64,000 bases of DNA, from NCBI GenBank assembly GCA_026627065.1, contig JAPNUO010000008.1:62001-126000 (forward strand). Reading direction: 5' to 3'. Below, one piece after another: positions 35,366 through 44,309 of this stretch. Numbering within the stretch: position 1 is the first letter of the stretch; each line of letters starts with the position of its first letter. The DNA is from Bacillota bacterium. Lineage in GTDB: Bacteria; Bacillota; Sulfobacillia; Sulfobacillales; Sulfobacillaceae. The notes under the pieces are model-generated. The model was not told where the DNA came from. It saw only the letters and a program-made list of their open reading frames with translations, and did no database searches. The position numbers and the translations under genes were made by a program.

Positions 35366-37916
35366 GGCATCCAAGTTGACGCCGATGCAGGAACAGTATC
35401 GCCGGTTGAAGCGCGAGCGTCCCGACGCGCTTTTGCTGTTTCGCCTGGGAGACTTCTACGAACTGTTTGAGGACGACGCGGTGACTGCGGCACCCATTCT
35501 TGACGTGCAGCTGACGTCGCGGGACGGCCGGGTGCCGATGTGCGGCGTGCCCCATCATGCCGTGGGGCAGTATGCTCAAAAACTCTTGGATGCGGGATTC
35601 ACCGTGGCGATTGCCGAGCAAATGGAGGATCCCGCCACGGCGAAAGGGTTGGTAGACCGTCAAATTGTGCGCGTGTTGACACCCGGGACGGTGATTCCCG
35701 AGGAGGCGGAACGGGTGCCGCGCCTCGGTGTCCGCTATCGCCACCGGCAGGGCTGGGTCATATTGGCGGTCGAGTTGTCGACCGGCCGCATCCACATTGC
35801 GGAGGCCAGCCCAAGCCGCCGACAGGAAGAGAAACTGCGGGAGCTTTGGAGCGTATGGGCCCCCCAAGAGGTGCTGACCAACGACAACGCCCCCTGGATA
35901 GGGGACGGCGTGGCGGTCGATGCGAGTGCCTTTTTTAAGCGGGCCGCCGCTCGGGATGCGGACCAACTGCTGGCCGCCACCCTCGGTTTGACCAACCTCC
36001 GGCGATGGGGTCTCGAAGACCGGGAACCGGTCAAGGACGCTTTGCGAGTCATGGCCCAGTACCTCTCTTCGCTGCACCGCCACATGCCGCGCCACCTCCA
36101 AGATATTCGCGTGCATCGCCTGGACGGGGTCATGCATCTGGGTTCCCGCACGCTACGGCAACTGGACATCGTCGACGGCCCTTATTCCCTGTGGAAACGG
36201 CTGGACCTGACGGTTACCCCCATGGGCCGCCGGCGCCTGAAGGAATGGCTGGAGAGCCCGTTGACTGATGAGGTGGCTCTTCGTCGCCGCCATGAGGTGG
36301 TAGAGTACTGGGTCCATCACGAGCTGGAACGCCAGCGCGTGCGCGGCTTGTTGAAAGAGGTGGGCGACCTCAGTCGCAGGTTGGCGCGGATGGTCATGGG
36401 GCTAGGGCGCCCCCGGGATGTCGCCGCCATCAAAGTCGCGCTGAACGCCTTTCCTGTCGTGTGGGAAAGTTTCGGGGCCGGTGCCCTTTGGTCCCTGGAC
36501 GACGACATCGATTGGGATGGCCTGCGCACCTTGGCGTCGGCCCTCGATGTGTTTACCGATCCGCCGCCGGCGCGGTGGGAGGATAGTCCGCTGGTGCGTC
36601 CTGGCGTTGACGCGTCCATTGATGAGAGTCGCCGCCTTCTCGAAAATCATCGCCAAGCGTTGACGGCGTTGGAAGAGCAAGAGCGCGAGCGGTCCGGGAT
36701 CAAGGCCTTGCGCGTTGGGTTTCATCGCACCTTTGGATACTACTTAGAAGTGCCCAGAAGCCTAGCTCGGGACGTGCCCGCTGATTGGCAACGGCGGCAA
36801 ACCACGAGCCACGCCGAGCGATTCATCTCCCCGAGCTTACGGGATCTGGAGGCGGCCATCGAATCTGCCGAAGCCCGCATTGTGGCGGAGGAGCGGCGAT
36901 GGGCGGAGGCCGTTCAAGCCAAGGTGCGAGAACACGCGGGGACGTTGGCGCACATTGCCACCTGGCTTTCCGACGTGGACGTGCTGACCACCTTTGCGGA
37001 AGGCGCCGTTCGCTTTCGTTGGCATCCGCCTTCATTTCAGTCGCCAGAGGGGCCGATTGAAATGGTTAAAGTGCGTCATCCGGTCCTCGAAGGCATCCTG
37101 TCGGACTATGTGACGAGCGATCTTTGCCTGTCGGATCGCCATCAGGCGCTGATCATCACCGGTCCCAACATGGGAGGCAAATCCACCTTCATGCGGGCTA
37201 TCGCACACAACGTAATTTTGGCCCAAATTGGCGCCTGGGTGGCGGCCGATGCCTTCCGCGTTCCGCTCTTTGACGCCGTGTGGACGCGCATTGGCGCGGA
37301 TGACGATTTGGCCCGCGGCCAATCCACGTTCATGGTCGAAATGGAAGATGTCGCCGCCATTTTATCCCAGGCGACGCCCTTGAGTCTCGTCCTCCTGGAC
37401 GAGCTGGGCCGGGGCACCTCAACCTATGACGGCTTAGCCATCGCCGAAGCGGTGGTGGAGCGGCTTACTCAGCCCGAGGGTCCGCTGACGCTCTTTGCTA
37501 CCCATTATCACGAGTTAACGGAGATGGAAGAGGCATATCCCAGAATTCGCAATTACACGGTGGAAGTGCTAGAGGGGCCCCAAGGTCCCATCTTTACCCA
37601 CCGCATTATCCCCGGCCGAGCGTCTCAATCTTATGGCATCGAAGTGGCGCAGCGCGCTGGATTGCCGCCGGGCGTCGTGCGCCGCGCGCAGCACCACCTC
37701 AAGCGCTGGGAAACGCGGGAGGAGCGCGGCGCGGCGGCCCGCGTGCGCGCGCAAGTGACCTTTTACGAACCCGATCCCTGGGCCGGCCCCATTCTTGACG
37801 CGCTGCGAGCGCTGAATCCTGACGATTTGTCGCCCCGCGAGGCATGGTTGTGGGTGCACGATTGGCATCGTCGCGTCACTCAGGAGGCACAGCATGAGTC
37901 GGATTCACCGGCTTGA
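35358..37916 (+). CDS. mutS: DNA mismatch repair protein MutS
   Basis: An 852-residue mismatch sensor. The N-terminal domain has FYELF at 33-37, the Phe-x-Glu mismatch-contact motif. The ATPase domain has GPNMGGKS at 602-609, DELGRGTSTYDG as Walker B and the signature, and THYHELT. The length matches bacterial MutS1. The ATG overlaps the Ppx-like gene and mutL overlaps its end by 23 bases, so MutS and MutL are made as a coupled pair. Confidence 0.97.
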   Translation: MTEASKLTPMQEQYRRLKRERPDALLLFRLGDFYELFEDDAVTAAPILDVQLTSRDGRVPMCGVPHHAVGQYAQKLLDAGFTVAIAEQMEDPATAKGLVDRQIVRVLTPGTVIPEEAERVPRLGVRYRHRQGWVILAVELSTGRIHIAEASPSRRQEEKLRELWSVWAPQEVLTNDNAPWIGDGVAVDASAFFKRAAARDADQLLAATLGLTNLRRWGLEDREPVKDALRVMAQYLSSLHRHMPRHLQDIRVHRLDGVMHLGSRTLRQLDIVDGPYSLWKRLDLTVTPMGRRRLKEWLESPLTDEVALRRRHEVVEYWVHHELERQRVRGLLKEVGDLSRRLARMVMGLGRPRDVAAIKVALNAFPVVWESFGAGALWSLDDDIDWDGLRTLASALDVFTDPPPARWEDSPLVRPGVDASIDESRRLLENHRQALTALEEQERERSGIKALRVGFHRTFGYYLEVPRSLARDVPADWQRRQTTSHAERFISPSLRDLEAAIESAEARIVAEERRWAEAVQAKVREHAGTLAHIATWLSDVDVLTTFAEGAVRFRWHPPSFQSPEGPIEMVKVRHPVLEGILSDYVTSDLCLSDRHQALIITGPNMGGKSTFMRAIAHNVILAQIGAWVAADAFRVPLFDAVWTRIGADDDLARGQSTFMVEMEDVAAILSQATPLSLVLLDELGRGTSTYDGLAIAEAVVERLTQPEGPLTLFATHYHELTEMEEAYPRIRNYTVEVLEGPQGPIFTHRIIPGRASQSYGIEVAQRAGLPPGVVRRAQHHLKRWETREERGAAARVRAQVTFYEPDPWAGPILDALRALNPDDLSPREAWLWVHDWHRRVTQEAQHESDSPA

Positions 37917-39612
37917 CCCTGTGGTTGCCAATCAAATTGCCGCCGGCGAGGTGGTCGAACGGCCGGCGTCGGTTGTCAAAGAGTTGGTAGAAAATAGCTT
38001 GGATGCGGCCGCCAGCTCGATAGAAGTGGTGATCGGCGCCGAGTTAAAGACGCTGGAAGTACGCGATACCGGGATGGGCATGGATGCCGACGACTTAGCT
38101 TTATGTGTGGAGCGCCACACCACGTCCAAGCTGACCCGCATCGAGGACTTGGACGAATCCGTGACCTTGGGCTTTCGCGGCGAAGCGTTGGCGGCGATTG
38201 CTTCCGTGTCCGAGCTGACCATCGCGTCGCGGGCCTCCGGGGCCAGCGTGGGCCATCGCTTGGTGGTCGCGTTCGGACAACGCGGCACTCTTGAGCCGCT
38301 TCCCATGGGTGAAGGCACGCGGGTGCGGGTGGCGCGCATTTTTGAGAAACACCCGGCGCGCCTGAAATCTCTGAAGAGTTCCCCAGCGGAATTCGGCGCC
38401 ATCCAGCTTGTCGTTCAAGCGCTCGCCATTGGGCGGCCGGACGTGCGGTTTCAGCTCGTCTACGGCGGCAGATTGGTCTTGGAAACCCCCGGCCGCGGAC
38501 AGGCCTTGGGCGCACTGGCCGCCGTCTTTGGTCGAGAGTTGGCTGAACGCCTTTTGCCCATCGACTATGTCACCGAGCGCGGGGCACATCTCCGCGGATA
38601 TGTGGCGCCTGCCGATGTCGGCCGCGCCAACCGCCACGGACAAGGACTGTACATTAATGGGCGCTGGGTCTTAAACTGGCGACTGAGGACCGCCGTCGAA
38701 GAAGCGTTTCGACCGATTCTGCCGGAGCGGCGTTTCCCCTATTTTTGGCTGTGGGTAGACCTTCCCCCGGCCGAGGTCGATCCCAACGTCCATCCCACCA
38801 AGGCTGAAGTGCGGGTGGCGCGGGAAGAGGCTTTGCGTGCCATCCTGTTCCGGGTTGTCCGCGACACCTTGGCCCAACAATCGCCGGTTCGTCGGTGGGA
38901 GCCGGAAGCTCCTTCCCCTATGGAACGCCCGGCGGCAGAGACCCGCGCGCTTCAAACCTTCCTGTTTGAGAAGGCAGGCGAGGAGGCGCGAGAACCTGAG
39001 CCCCACGGCGCGTGGGGGTGGGAAGCGCTGAAACCCCTAGGACAATGGCATGCCAAGTATATTCTTGCCCAAGGGCCGGGCGGACTTTACTTGATTGACC
39101 AGCACGCGGCGCACGAGCGCGTCTATTTCGAGCATTTTCAAAAGCTAGGGGAGGCCGTGACTACGAGCCAACCGTTGCTGTTTTCCGTCGCTGAGACGCT
39201 GTCGGCGACGGAGTGGGCCGCATGGCAGGCCCACGAGGCGCAATTGAGGGCGCTGGGGTTTGAGGTAGACAGTCTGGGAGGCACCACGGTGGCCGTGCGC
39301 GCAGTGCCGCAGGCTTTTCGCGATATGGACAGCCACCAGGGCTTGTTGCGGGTGGTCTTGCAGCTCCTCAGCGGGGAGGAGGCTGTAAGCGGTAGCGAGC
39401 ATCCGGTAAGCTGGGCGGAAGCAGCCCACTACGCCATGGCTGCCTGCAAGGCGGCGATCAAGGCCAATCGGCCCCTCAGCATGGTGGAAATGCAGGAACT
39501 TCTGAACCAGCTCAGCCGCACCGAGGACCCACGAGGCTGTCCTCATGGTCGGCCCACAATGATTGTGCTCACACTGGAGGAGGTGGATCGTCGATTTGGA
39601 CGGCGCGGCTGA
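37894..39612 (+). CDS. mutL: DNA mismatch repair protein MutL
   Basis: A 572-residue MutL. The GHKL ATPase domain has ANQIAAGEVVERPASVVKE, DTGMGM and GFRGEAL. The C-terminal domain has DQHAAHERVYFE at about 402-413, the metal-binding endonuclease motif, so this MutL should nick DNA as in organisms without MutH. The linker is short. Its 3' end overlaps the miaA start region by 17 bases. Confidence 0.96.
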   Translation: MSRIHRLDPVVANQIAAGEVVERPASVVKELVENSLDAAASSIEVVIGAELKTLEVRDTGMGMDADDLALCVERHTTSKLTRIEDLDESVTLGFRGEALAAIASVSELTIASRASGASVGHRLVVAFGQRGTLEPLPMGEGTRVRVARIFEKHPARLKSLKSSPAEFGAIQLVVQALAIGRPDVRFQLVYGGRLVLETPGRGQALGALAAVFGRELAERLLPIDYVTERGAHLRGYVAPADVGRANRHGQGLYINGRWVLNWRLRTAVEEAFRPILPERRFPYFWLWVDLPPAEVDPNVHPTKAEVRVAREEALRAILFRVVRDTLAQQSPVRRWEPEAPSPMERPAAETRALQTFLFEKAGEEAREPEPHGAWGWEALKPLGQWHAKYILAQGPGGLYLIDQHAAHERVYFEHFQKLGEAVTTSQPLLFSVAETLSATEWAAWQAHEAQLRALGFEVDSLGGTTVAVRAVPQAFRDMDSHQGLLRVVLQLLSGEEAVSGSEHPVSWAEAAHYAMAACKAAIKANRPLSMVEMQELLNQLSRTEDPRGCPHGRPTMIVLTLEEVDRRFGRRG

Positions 39613-40528
39613 GAAAACACCACTGTTGGTTATTGCAGGACCGACCGCTGTGGGGAAAAGCGAGTTGAGTCTTCGCGTTGCCGAGATCCTTGGCGGCGAA
39701 ATCATTTCGGCGGATTCGGCCGCCGTGTACCGGGGGCTAAACATCGGCACAGCCAAGGTGAGCGCGGAGGACCGCGCGCGCGTGCGCCATCATGGCATCG
39801 ACGTGGTCGACCCGTGGGACAATTTTTCGGTGGCGGATTTTCAGAGACTGGCTAAAAGCGCCATTGAAGACATTGTTGCCCGGGGGCACCTGCCAATGCT
39901 GGTGGGCGGCACCGGGCTCTGGATCCGCGCGGTGGTCAAGGACTACGCGCTGCCCGAAGAGGCGGCGCCGTCGCCCTGGCGCCAACGCCTGGCAGCGCTG
40001 GGCGAGCAATACGGCTATGAAGCCCTTCGCCGCCAGTTGCGCGTCGTTGATCCGGCCAGCTACGCCGCCATCCAGCCCAATGATCACCGTCGCCTGATCC
40101 GCGCGTTAGAAGTCTTTTACACGACGCACCGGCGTCTGCCCCGTACCGCGGCAGCCGATCCTCCCTATCGCGTCCGCTATTTCGTGCTGACCCGTTCTAT
40201 CCAGGAGTTGCATCGCCGGATCGAGGCGCGGGTCGCGTCTATGCTGCGATTAGGCCTCGTTGAAGAGGTCAAGCAGCTGCTGGCCGCCGGGGTGCCGCCT
40301 CGCGCGCAGAGCTTGGGGGGCATTGGATATCGCGAAACGGTCGACTGGTACTATGGCCTGTTGACCGACAGCGAGCGCGATCGCCTCATTGTCCGCCACA
40401 CCCAACAATTTGCCAAGAGACAACTGACGTGGTTTCGCGCCGAAAGAGAAGCGCGCTGGCTAGACCTTTCGTCGTGGCCACTCGAACAGGCCGTGCAAAA
40501 AATTGCGCAGTCGGTGCATGACGGGTAA
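39596..40528 (+). CDS. miaA: tRNA dimethylallyltransferase MiaA
   Basis: A 310-residue enzyme that adds a dimethylallyl group to A37 of tRNAs reading U-starting codons. P-loop GPTAVGKSELS is at the N terminus, with SADSAAVYRGLNIGTAK and the later TQQFAKRQLTWFR motif. The start is probably the TTG at 39596, 9 bases after GAGGTGG inside mutL; the frame is open further upstream without a better site. No hfq follows, unlike in Bacillus. Confidence 0.93.
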   Translation: MDGAAEKTPLLVIAGPTAVGKSELSLRVAEILGGEIISADSAAVYRGLNIGTAKVSAEDRARVRHHGIDVVDPWDNFSVADFQRLAKSAIEDIVARGHLPMLVGGTGLWIRAVVKDYALPEEAAPSPWRQRLAALGEQYGYEALRRQLRVVDPASYAAIQPNDHRRLIRALEVFYTTHRRLPRTAAADPPYRVRYFVLTRSIQELHRRIEARVASMLRLGLVEEVKQLLAAGVPPRAQSLGGIGYRETVDWYYGLLTDSERDRLIVRHTQQFAKRQLTWFRAEREARWLDLSSWPLEQAVQKIAQSVHDG

Positions 40529-40534
40529 ATGCCG

Positions 40535-41419
40535 TTACCGGCAAAAGACTTGGGCGCCAATCGCGCGCGTCTCCGGTAGGCGATTCATCCAGGCGGCGTG
40601 AGGCATCGACGGATTGTAGAAGTAAAGGGCGCCATCGGTGGGATCCCACCCCTTCAAGGCCGCCGCGACTGCTAATCGGGCCAAGTGACCTGGGGCGCGC
40701 CAGAAGGTGCCGTTAGTCACGGTTTCGAATTGTCCCGGGGCAAAGATGACGCCCAGCACCGTTTTGGGAAATCCGGGGGCTCGCAGGCGATTTAACACTA
40801 CCGCGGCCACCGCGACCTGGCCGATGAAGGGCTGGTTTCCGGCTTCTGCCTGCACCAGGTGAGCTATCATAAGTTGATCAAACGCTGTGATGCTGGGTGC
40901 CGAAAAGCGCCGAAGGGGCCGTGCCGGGCCAAGCGCTTGGGCGCGCCGCTGAAGAGGGGCGAGAGATACAGAGGGGCGTGGGGGCGCCACGAGCTCGGAC
41001 GGCGGCTCCGGCGACGGGCCGGTGGGAATGACAAGGGTGCTGCCAGCCAGGATGAGGGCGCTCGAGAGATGATTGACCTCTTCGATTTGGCTAACGGTCG
41101 TATGAAACCTTTGCGCAAGCGCCCACAACGTATCCCCCCACCGGACATGGTAATACCTGACCAAGTGGCTCGGACGTGCGACAACGCCCTTAGGGACGGC
41201 CGGACGTACCCGCGTTACTCCTTGACGGCGGGGGCCGGATGCTAAAGACTCCAGATGCCGGTGGGCAATCACCGCGTTCGCGTGAATCGTCCGGGCTAGC
41301 GATTGAGCGCGTCCCCCACCGTGGATCCAGGCCGCCGTTAAGACAATGAGGACCGCCACCAACGACTCCAGCCAACGCCGAGACAACCAACGCTCGCGAA
41401 CCCCGGAAGAGATAGCCAT
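40535..41419 (-). CDS. sleB: LysM cell wall hydrolase, SleB type
   Basis: A 294-residue exported hydrolase. It has an N-terminal hydrophobic segment (about 18-32), one LysM peptidoglycan-binding domain at about 88-133 (YYHVRWGDTLWALAQRF), a proline-rich linker, and a C-terminal SleB/CwlJ catalytic domain from about 180 (IAHLVQAEAGNQPFIGQVAV, then VLNR, ALYFYNP and IGAQVFC). Spore germination enzymes of this type act on cortex peptidoglycan as lytic transglycosylases; SleB usually has a different N-terminal binding domain, so the symbol is by catalytic domain only. AAGGAGTG precedes the ATG. Confidence 0.85.
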   Translation of the reverse strand: MAISSGVRERWLSRRWLESLVAVLIVLTAAWIHGGGRAQSLARTIHANAVIAHRHLESLASGPRRQGVTRVRPAVPKGVVARPSHLVRYYHVRWGDTLWALAQRFHTTVSQIEEVNHLSSALILAGSTLVIPTGPSPEPPSELVAPPRPSVSLAPLQRRAQALGPARPLRRFSAPSITAFDQLMIAHLVQAEAGNQPFIGQVAVAAVVLNRLRAPGFPKTVLGVIFAPGQFETVTNGTFWRAPGHLARLAVAAALKGWDPTDGALYFYNPSMPHAAWMNRLPETRAIGAQVFCR

Positions 41420-41595
41420 TGATCCACTCCTTCATCCGTCGTTCTATGCTTGTCTGAAGTATTCGCCAAAATGGTAGGATTTGCCTTCTTAAGAATGGCA
41501 ATTTCTGGAGAAAATTTCTCGACGGCTTCGCGACAGATTTCGCTGACGCGTTCGTATCATGTTACCAGGCTATGCTAGGAAGGGAGCGTGCAAGG

Positions 41596-42573
41596 ATGGC
41601 ATCGCGAGAGATGACCCCGAGCTCCTTTGAAGAGGTATTCCACTGGGTGGAACAGGGGCGCCTCGCCCCCCATGAGGCTCTTGAGTGGATGGCGCGTTTG
41701 GCCAAGCCGGCGGAAATCTCGTCGGCGCGGCGGGAGCGTTCGGATCACCTCGAAGAGTCCCCTGAGGCGGTCTTGGCTGAACTTGACCGCATGGTCGGGC
41801 TTTACGAAATCAAACGGGTCGTGCATGACATTCGGGCGTTCGTGGAAGTGCAATCCTTGCGCAAGGAGGCTGGCCTGGCGGTCAATCAGCAGTCGTGGCA
41901 CATGATCTTTTCCGGCGCTCCGGGGACGGGCAAAACCACGGTGGCGCGATTGATTGGACGGCTTTTTAAGGCGCTGGACGTCCTGCCCAAGGGTCACATG
42001 ATTGAGGCAGAGCGTGCCGACCTGGTGGGGGAGTATATCGGCCATACGGCGCAAAAGACACGCGAAGTCATCAAACGGGCACTGGGCGGCGTGTTGTTCA
42101 TTGACGAAGCCTATTCGCTGGCGCGGGGCGGTGAAAAGGACTTCGGCAAAGAAGCCATCGACACCTTGGTGGCGGCGATGGAAAACTACCGCGAGGAGCT
42201 GTTAGTCATCTTAGCCGGCTATCCCGATGAAATGGCGTGGTTTCTCAATACCAACCCGGGACTGATGTCGCGGTTTCCCATTCGCCTGGAATTTAAGGAT
42301 TACAGCGCGATCGATATGGTGCACATTGCCCGACGGATGGTGCGGGAGCGCGACTACATCTTGTCCCAAGATGCGGAACAAGGCTTGTTGACCTTGCTCA
42401 GCGAAAACGAAGGGTATTGGCATAAGAATGCTGGCAATGCCCGCATGGTCCGCAACCTCCTGGAGCATGCCATGAGGCGCCAGGCTGTTCGCCTGGTCGG
42501 GCGCAACATTCCGCTCAGTCGCCATGACCTCATGACCCTGACGTGGTCCGATTTCGAGGGAGGCTTGGATTAG
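41596..42573 (+). CDS. spoVK: AAA ATPase, stage V sporulation protein K-like
   Basis: A 325-residue CbxX/SpoVK-type AAA ATPase. Walker A GAPGTGKT is near residue 117, the Walker B FIDEAYSLARGG and the GYPDEM block are typical, and a sensor-2 helix follows. SpoVK is needed for spore maturation in B. subtilis. The ATG at 41596 has AAGGGAG 9 bases upstream; the earlier in-frame ATG at 41572 lacks a site. The position near miaA and ynbB matches the B. subtilis order. Confidence 0.9.
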   Translation: MASREMTPSSFEEVFHWVEQGRLAPHEALEWMARLAKPAEISSARRERSDHLEESPEAVLAELDRMVGLYEIKRVVHDIRAFVEVQSLRKEAGLAVNQQSWHMIFSGAPGTGKTTVARLIGRLFKALDVLPKGHMIEAERADLVGEYIGHTAQKTREVIKRALGGVLFIDEAYSLARGGEKDFGKEAIDTLVAAMENYREELLVILAGYPDEMAWFLNTNPGLMSRFPIRLEFKDYSAIDMVHIARRMVRERDYILSQDAEQGLLTLLSENEGYWHKNAGNARMVRNLLEHAMRRQAVRLVGRNIPLSRHDLMTLTWSDFEGGLD

Positions 42574-43178
42574 TGCATTTGGTCACCGTGGGAAAGCCCA
42601 ACGTGGGGAAAACGCTTCTCCTCATTAATTTTGCGGCATACTTAGGCTTGACCGAACTCCGGGTAGAACTGCCAGACGGGGAGGGCGGCCAACAGGTCAA
42701 ACGGCTGTCGCTAGACCGCGCCCGCCGCGACCTGATGAGCTGGTCCACACCGAAGACCCGGGTGATTCAAACGGCCATTCTTGAACAGCCTGTCGGCCGA
42801 CAGCGGTTGCGCGTCCTCGCGGTGGATACGCCGGGCATTCCCGAAGGGATCTCGCCGAATCCCGATCAACGCCATTTAACCGCCCTGACGTTGGAATGGT
42901 TGACCACTGCCCAGATGGTTGTGCACGTGGTGGACGCGTCTGCCGTGCACAGTACACGGCCCGAATCTCCAGGCGCGTTCGACCTTGCACTGGCCCGCTA
43001 CGGTCATCAACTCGCAAGCTACATTGTGGTGGCCAATAAAATGGATAAGGTGGGCAGCGCCGAAGGCCTGCGCGCCATTCGCGACGCGTATCAGGACGTG
43101 CCCATCCTCCCGGTTTCCTGTATCACCCGTCGGGGTTTTCGCGACCTAAAGCAGTGGATTCTGCGTACGATGGCATAA
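42573..43178 (+). CDS. Small stand-alone GTPase
   Basis: A 201-residue P-loop GTPase with G1 GKPNVGKT at 7-14, G3 DTPG, G4 NKMD and a possible G5 SCI. There is no second domain, unlike Era, EngA or HflX. In Bacillus the gene after spoVK is the larger GTPase hflX (ynbA), but this protein lacks the HflX domain, so I do not equate them. The GTG start overlaps the spoVK stop by one base and has GAGGGAGG upstream, which points to co-translation with the AAA protein. Confidence 0.87.
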   Translation: MHLVTVGKPNVGKTLLLINFAAYLGLTELRVELPDGEGGQQVKRLSLDRARRDLMSWSTPKTRVIQTAILEQPVGRQRLRVLAVDTPGIPEGISPNPDQRHLTALTLEWLTTAQMVVHVVDASAVHSTRPESPGAFDLALARYGHQLASYIVVANKMDKVGSAEGLRAIRDAYQDVPILPVSCITRRGFRDLKQWILRTMA

Positions 43179-43273
43179 AGCCCGGAAGCTCCTGACCGCC
43201 AGGCATGCCTCTGACCTGACTGTCCTCTCGCCAGTCTTGTCCTCCTTGCTCTGGCATGCTACCATAGGGCCCA

Positions 43274-43336
43274 GGTCATGGTGTTGACCCGTGCACGTTG
43301 TCACGAACCGCCGCTCGTCCGGATGATAACACCTAC
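43274..43336 (+). ncRNA. Fluoride riboswitch (crcB motif)
   Basis: GGTC (43274-43277) and GACC (43286-43289) form stem P1 around ATGGTGTT. The GGTGTT (43280-43285) is perfectly complementary to AACACC (43328-43333), forming the characteristic pseudoknot. The 3' part reads TGAT-AACACC-TACAG, matching the TGAT-[pseudoknot]-TAC layout of known fluoride riboswitches. A terminator hairpin and two crcB fluoride-channel genes follow, which is the expected context. The variable stem between the two halves is longer than usual and I did not resolve it. Confidence 0.85.
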
Positions 43337-43338
43337 AG

Positions 43339-43363
43339 GTGGTGCAGGGCACCACACTTCTTA
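43339..43363 (+). terminator. Riboswitch-controlled terminator
   Basis: GTGGTGC (43339-43345) pairs with GCACCAC (43349-43355) around AGG, followed by ACTTCTTAT. The left arm can also pair with the riboswitch ACACC segment, so ligand binding and terminator folding could be linked. The T-run is imperfect. Between here and crcB at 43534 there are about 170 bases without a supported gene. Confidence 0.65.
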
Positions 43364-43533
43364 TCGCCAGAAATTCGTGGCGTTTCGGACGGGGGATGTT
43401 GATGAATTCTTCTTTTGGATGGCCCTTTATCCGCCGGATCGGGGTATGCTCCCCCAGGGACGCGATCCCCAGCCCGAGTCTACGGCTCACGGTTGCGGTG
43501 CAACTTTTCCGAAGAGAAGCGCGGTGAGAACCG

Positions 43534-43893
43534 ATGGTCTGGCTCGGTGTGATCATTGCGGGGGCCCTCGGAGCGCTGTCCCGCTGGCTAACAGGTCATG
43601 TTGTCGCTCGATGGCCCGACCCGCCCTGGACGGCATGGGGAACAACGACGGCCAACCTCCTAGGTTGCGCCCTCATGGGGTTAATCGACCGGCTTGCCGC
43701 CGTAGGCGTCCTGGATCCTCTGTGGACGACAATTCTCGGCGTCGGCTTTGTCGGAGCCTATACCACCTATTCCAGCTGGGTGTTCGAACTGGCTGAACTC
43801 GTGCGGGCCCGCGCATTCCAAAGAATGGCCCAGATACTGCTGGTCAACTTAGGGGGCGGCGTGGTGCTCTATGCGGTGGTGCGTTTTGCATGA
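43534..43893 (+). CDS. crcB: Fluoride channel subunit CrcB/FluC (1)
   Basis: A 119-residue membrane protein with four helices of the Fluc fluoride channel family. The motifs GALGALSRW, TTTANLLGC and GFVGAYTTYSSW (the phenylalanine box is replaced by tyrosine here) are present. Together with the next gene it would form a heterodimeric channel exporting fluoride. It lies downstream of a fluoride riboswitch. The ATG overlaps the next gene at its end by 4 bases (ATGA). Confidence 0.92.
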   Translation: MVWLGVIIAGALGALSRWLTGHVVARWPDPPWTAWGTTTANLLGCALMGLIDRLAAVGVLDPLWTTILGVGFVGAYTTYSSWVFELAELVRARAFQRMAQILLVNLGGGVVLYAVVRFA

Positions 43894-44309
43894 AACGGCG
43901 CGATGTCTTTGCAGTGGCCCTGGGCGGTTCAGGCGGAACCCTCGCCCGCGCTTGGATTATCCGCTGGCCCCTGTGGCACGGGATCGATGCCTGGGCCGTG
44001 GTCGGCATCAACTGGTTGGGGGGCATCATTCTTGCCGTGGTCATGGCACTGGTGGCAAAGCGTCGCCTCATGGAACCCCATCGCCTCTTGTTCGGGGTCG
44101 GGTTTTGCGGGGGGTTTACAACATTCTCGACGATGATTGCCGGCCTCGTGGGCTTCGCCGCCGGGCAGCAGTGGGGACAAGCGTTGATGGATTTGCTCTT
44201 GAGCCTGCTGGGGCTGCCTATCGTCTTGGCCGTTCTGACGCCACTGTGGCCCGAATCCACCGTCCAAGAAGAGGAGGCCGCGATTGCCGAAGTCGACCGA
44301 GAGCCCTAG
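43890..44309 (+). CDS. crcB: Fluoride channel subunit CrcB/FluC (2)
   Basis: A 139-residue Fluc subunit with GGSGGTLARAW, VGINWLGG and GFCGGFTTFSTM, plus an acidic C-terminal tail of about 20 residues. It differs clearly from the first copy, which fits a paired-gene heterodimer with opposite membrane orientation as known in other Firmicutes. No transcription terminator is apparent after it. Confidence 0.93.
   Translation: MKRRDVFAVALGGSGGTLARAWIIRWPLWHGIDAWAVVGINWLGGIILAVVMALVAKRRLMEPHRLLFGVGFCGGFTTFSTMIAGLVGFAAGQQWGQALMDLLLSLLGLPIVLAVLTPLWPESTVQEEEAAIAEVDREP

Noticed and set aside
40530..40543. Bidirectional terminator between miaA and the SleB-type gene
   Set aside because: TGCCG-TTAC-CGGCA is only a 5-bp stem and overlaps the stop codon of the minus-strand gene; no adequate T-run.
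43402..43527. 41-residue open frame between the fluoride riboswitch terminator and crcB
   Set aside because: It has a G-rich stretch upstream and ends just before crcB, so it could be a leader peptide, but composition is unremarkable and there is no independent support.
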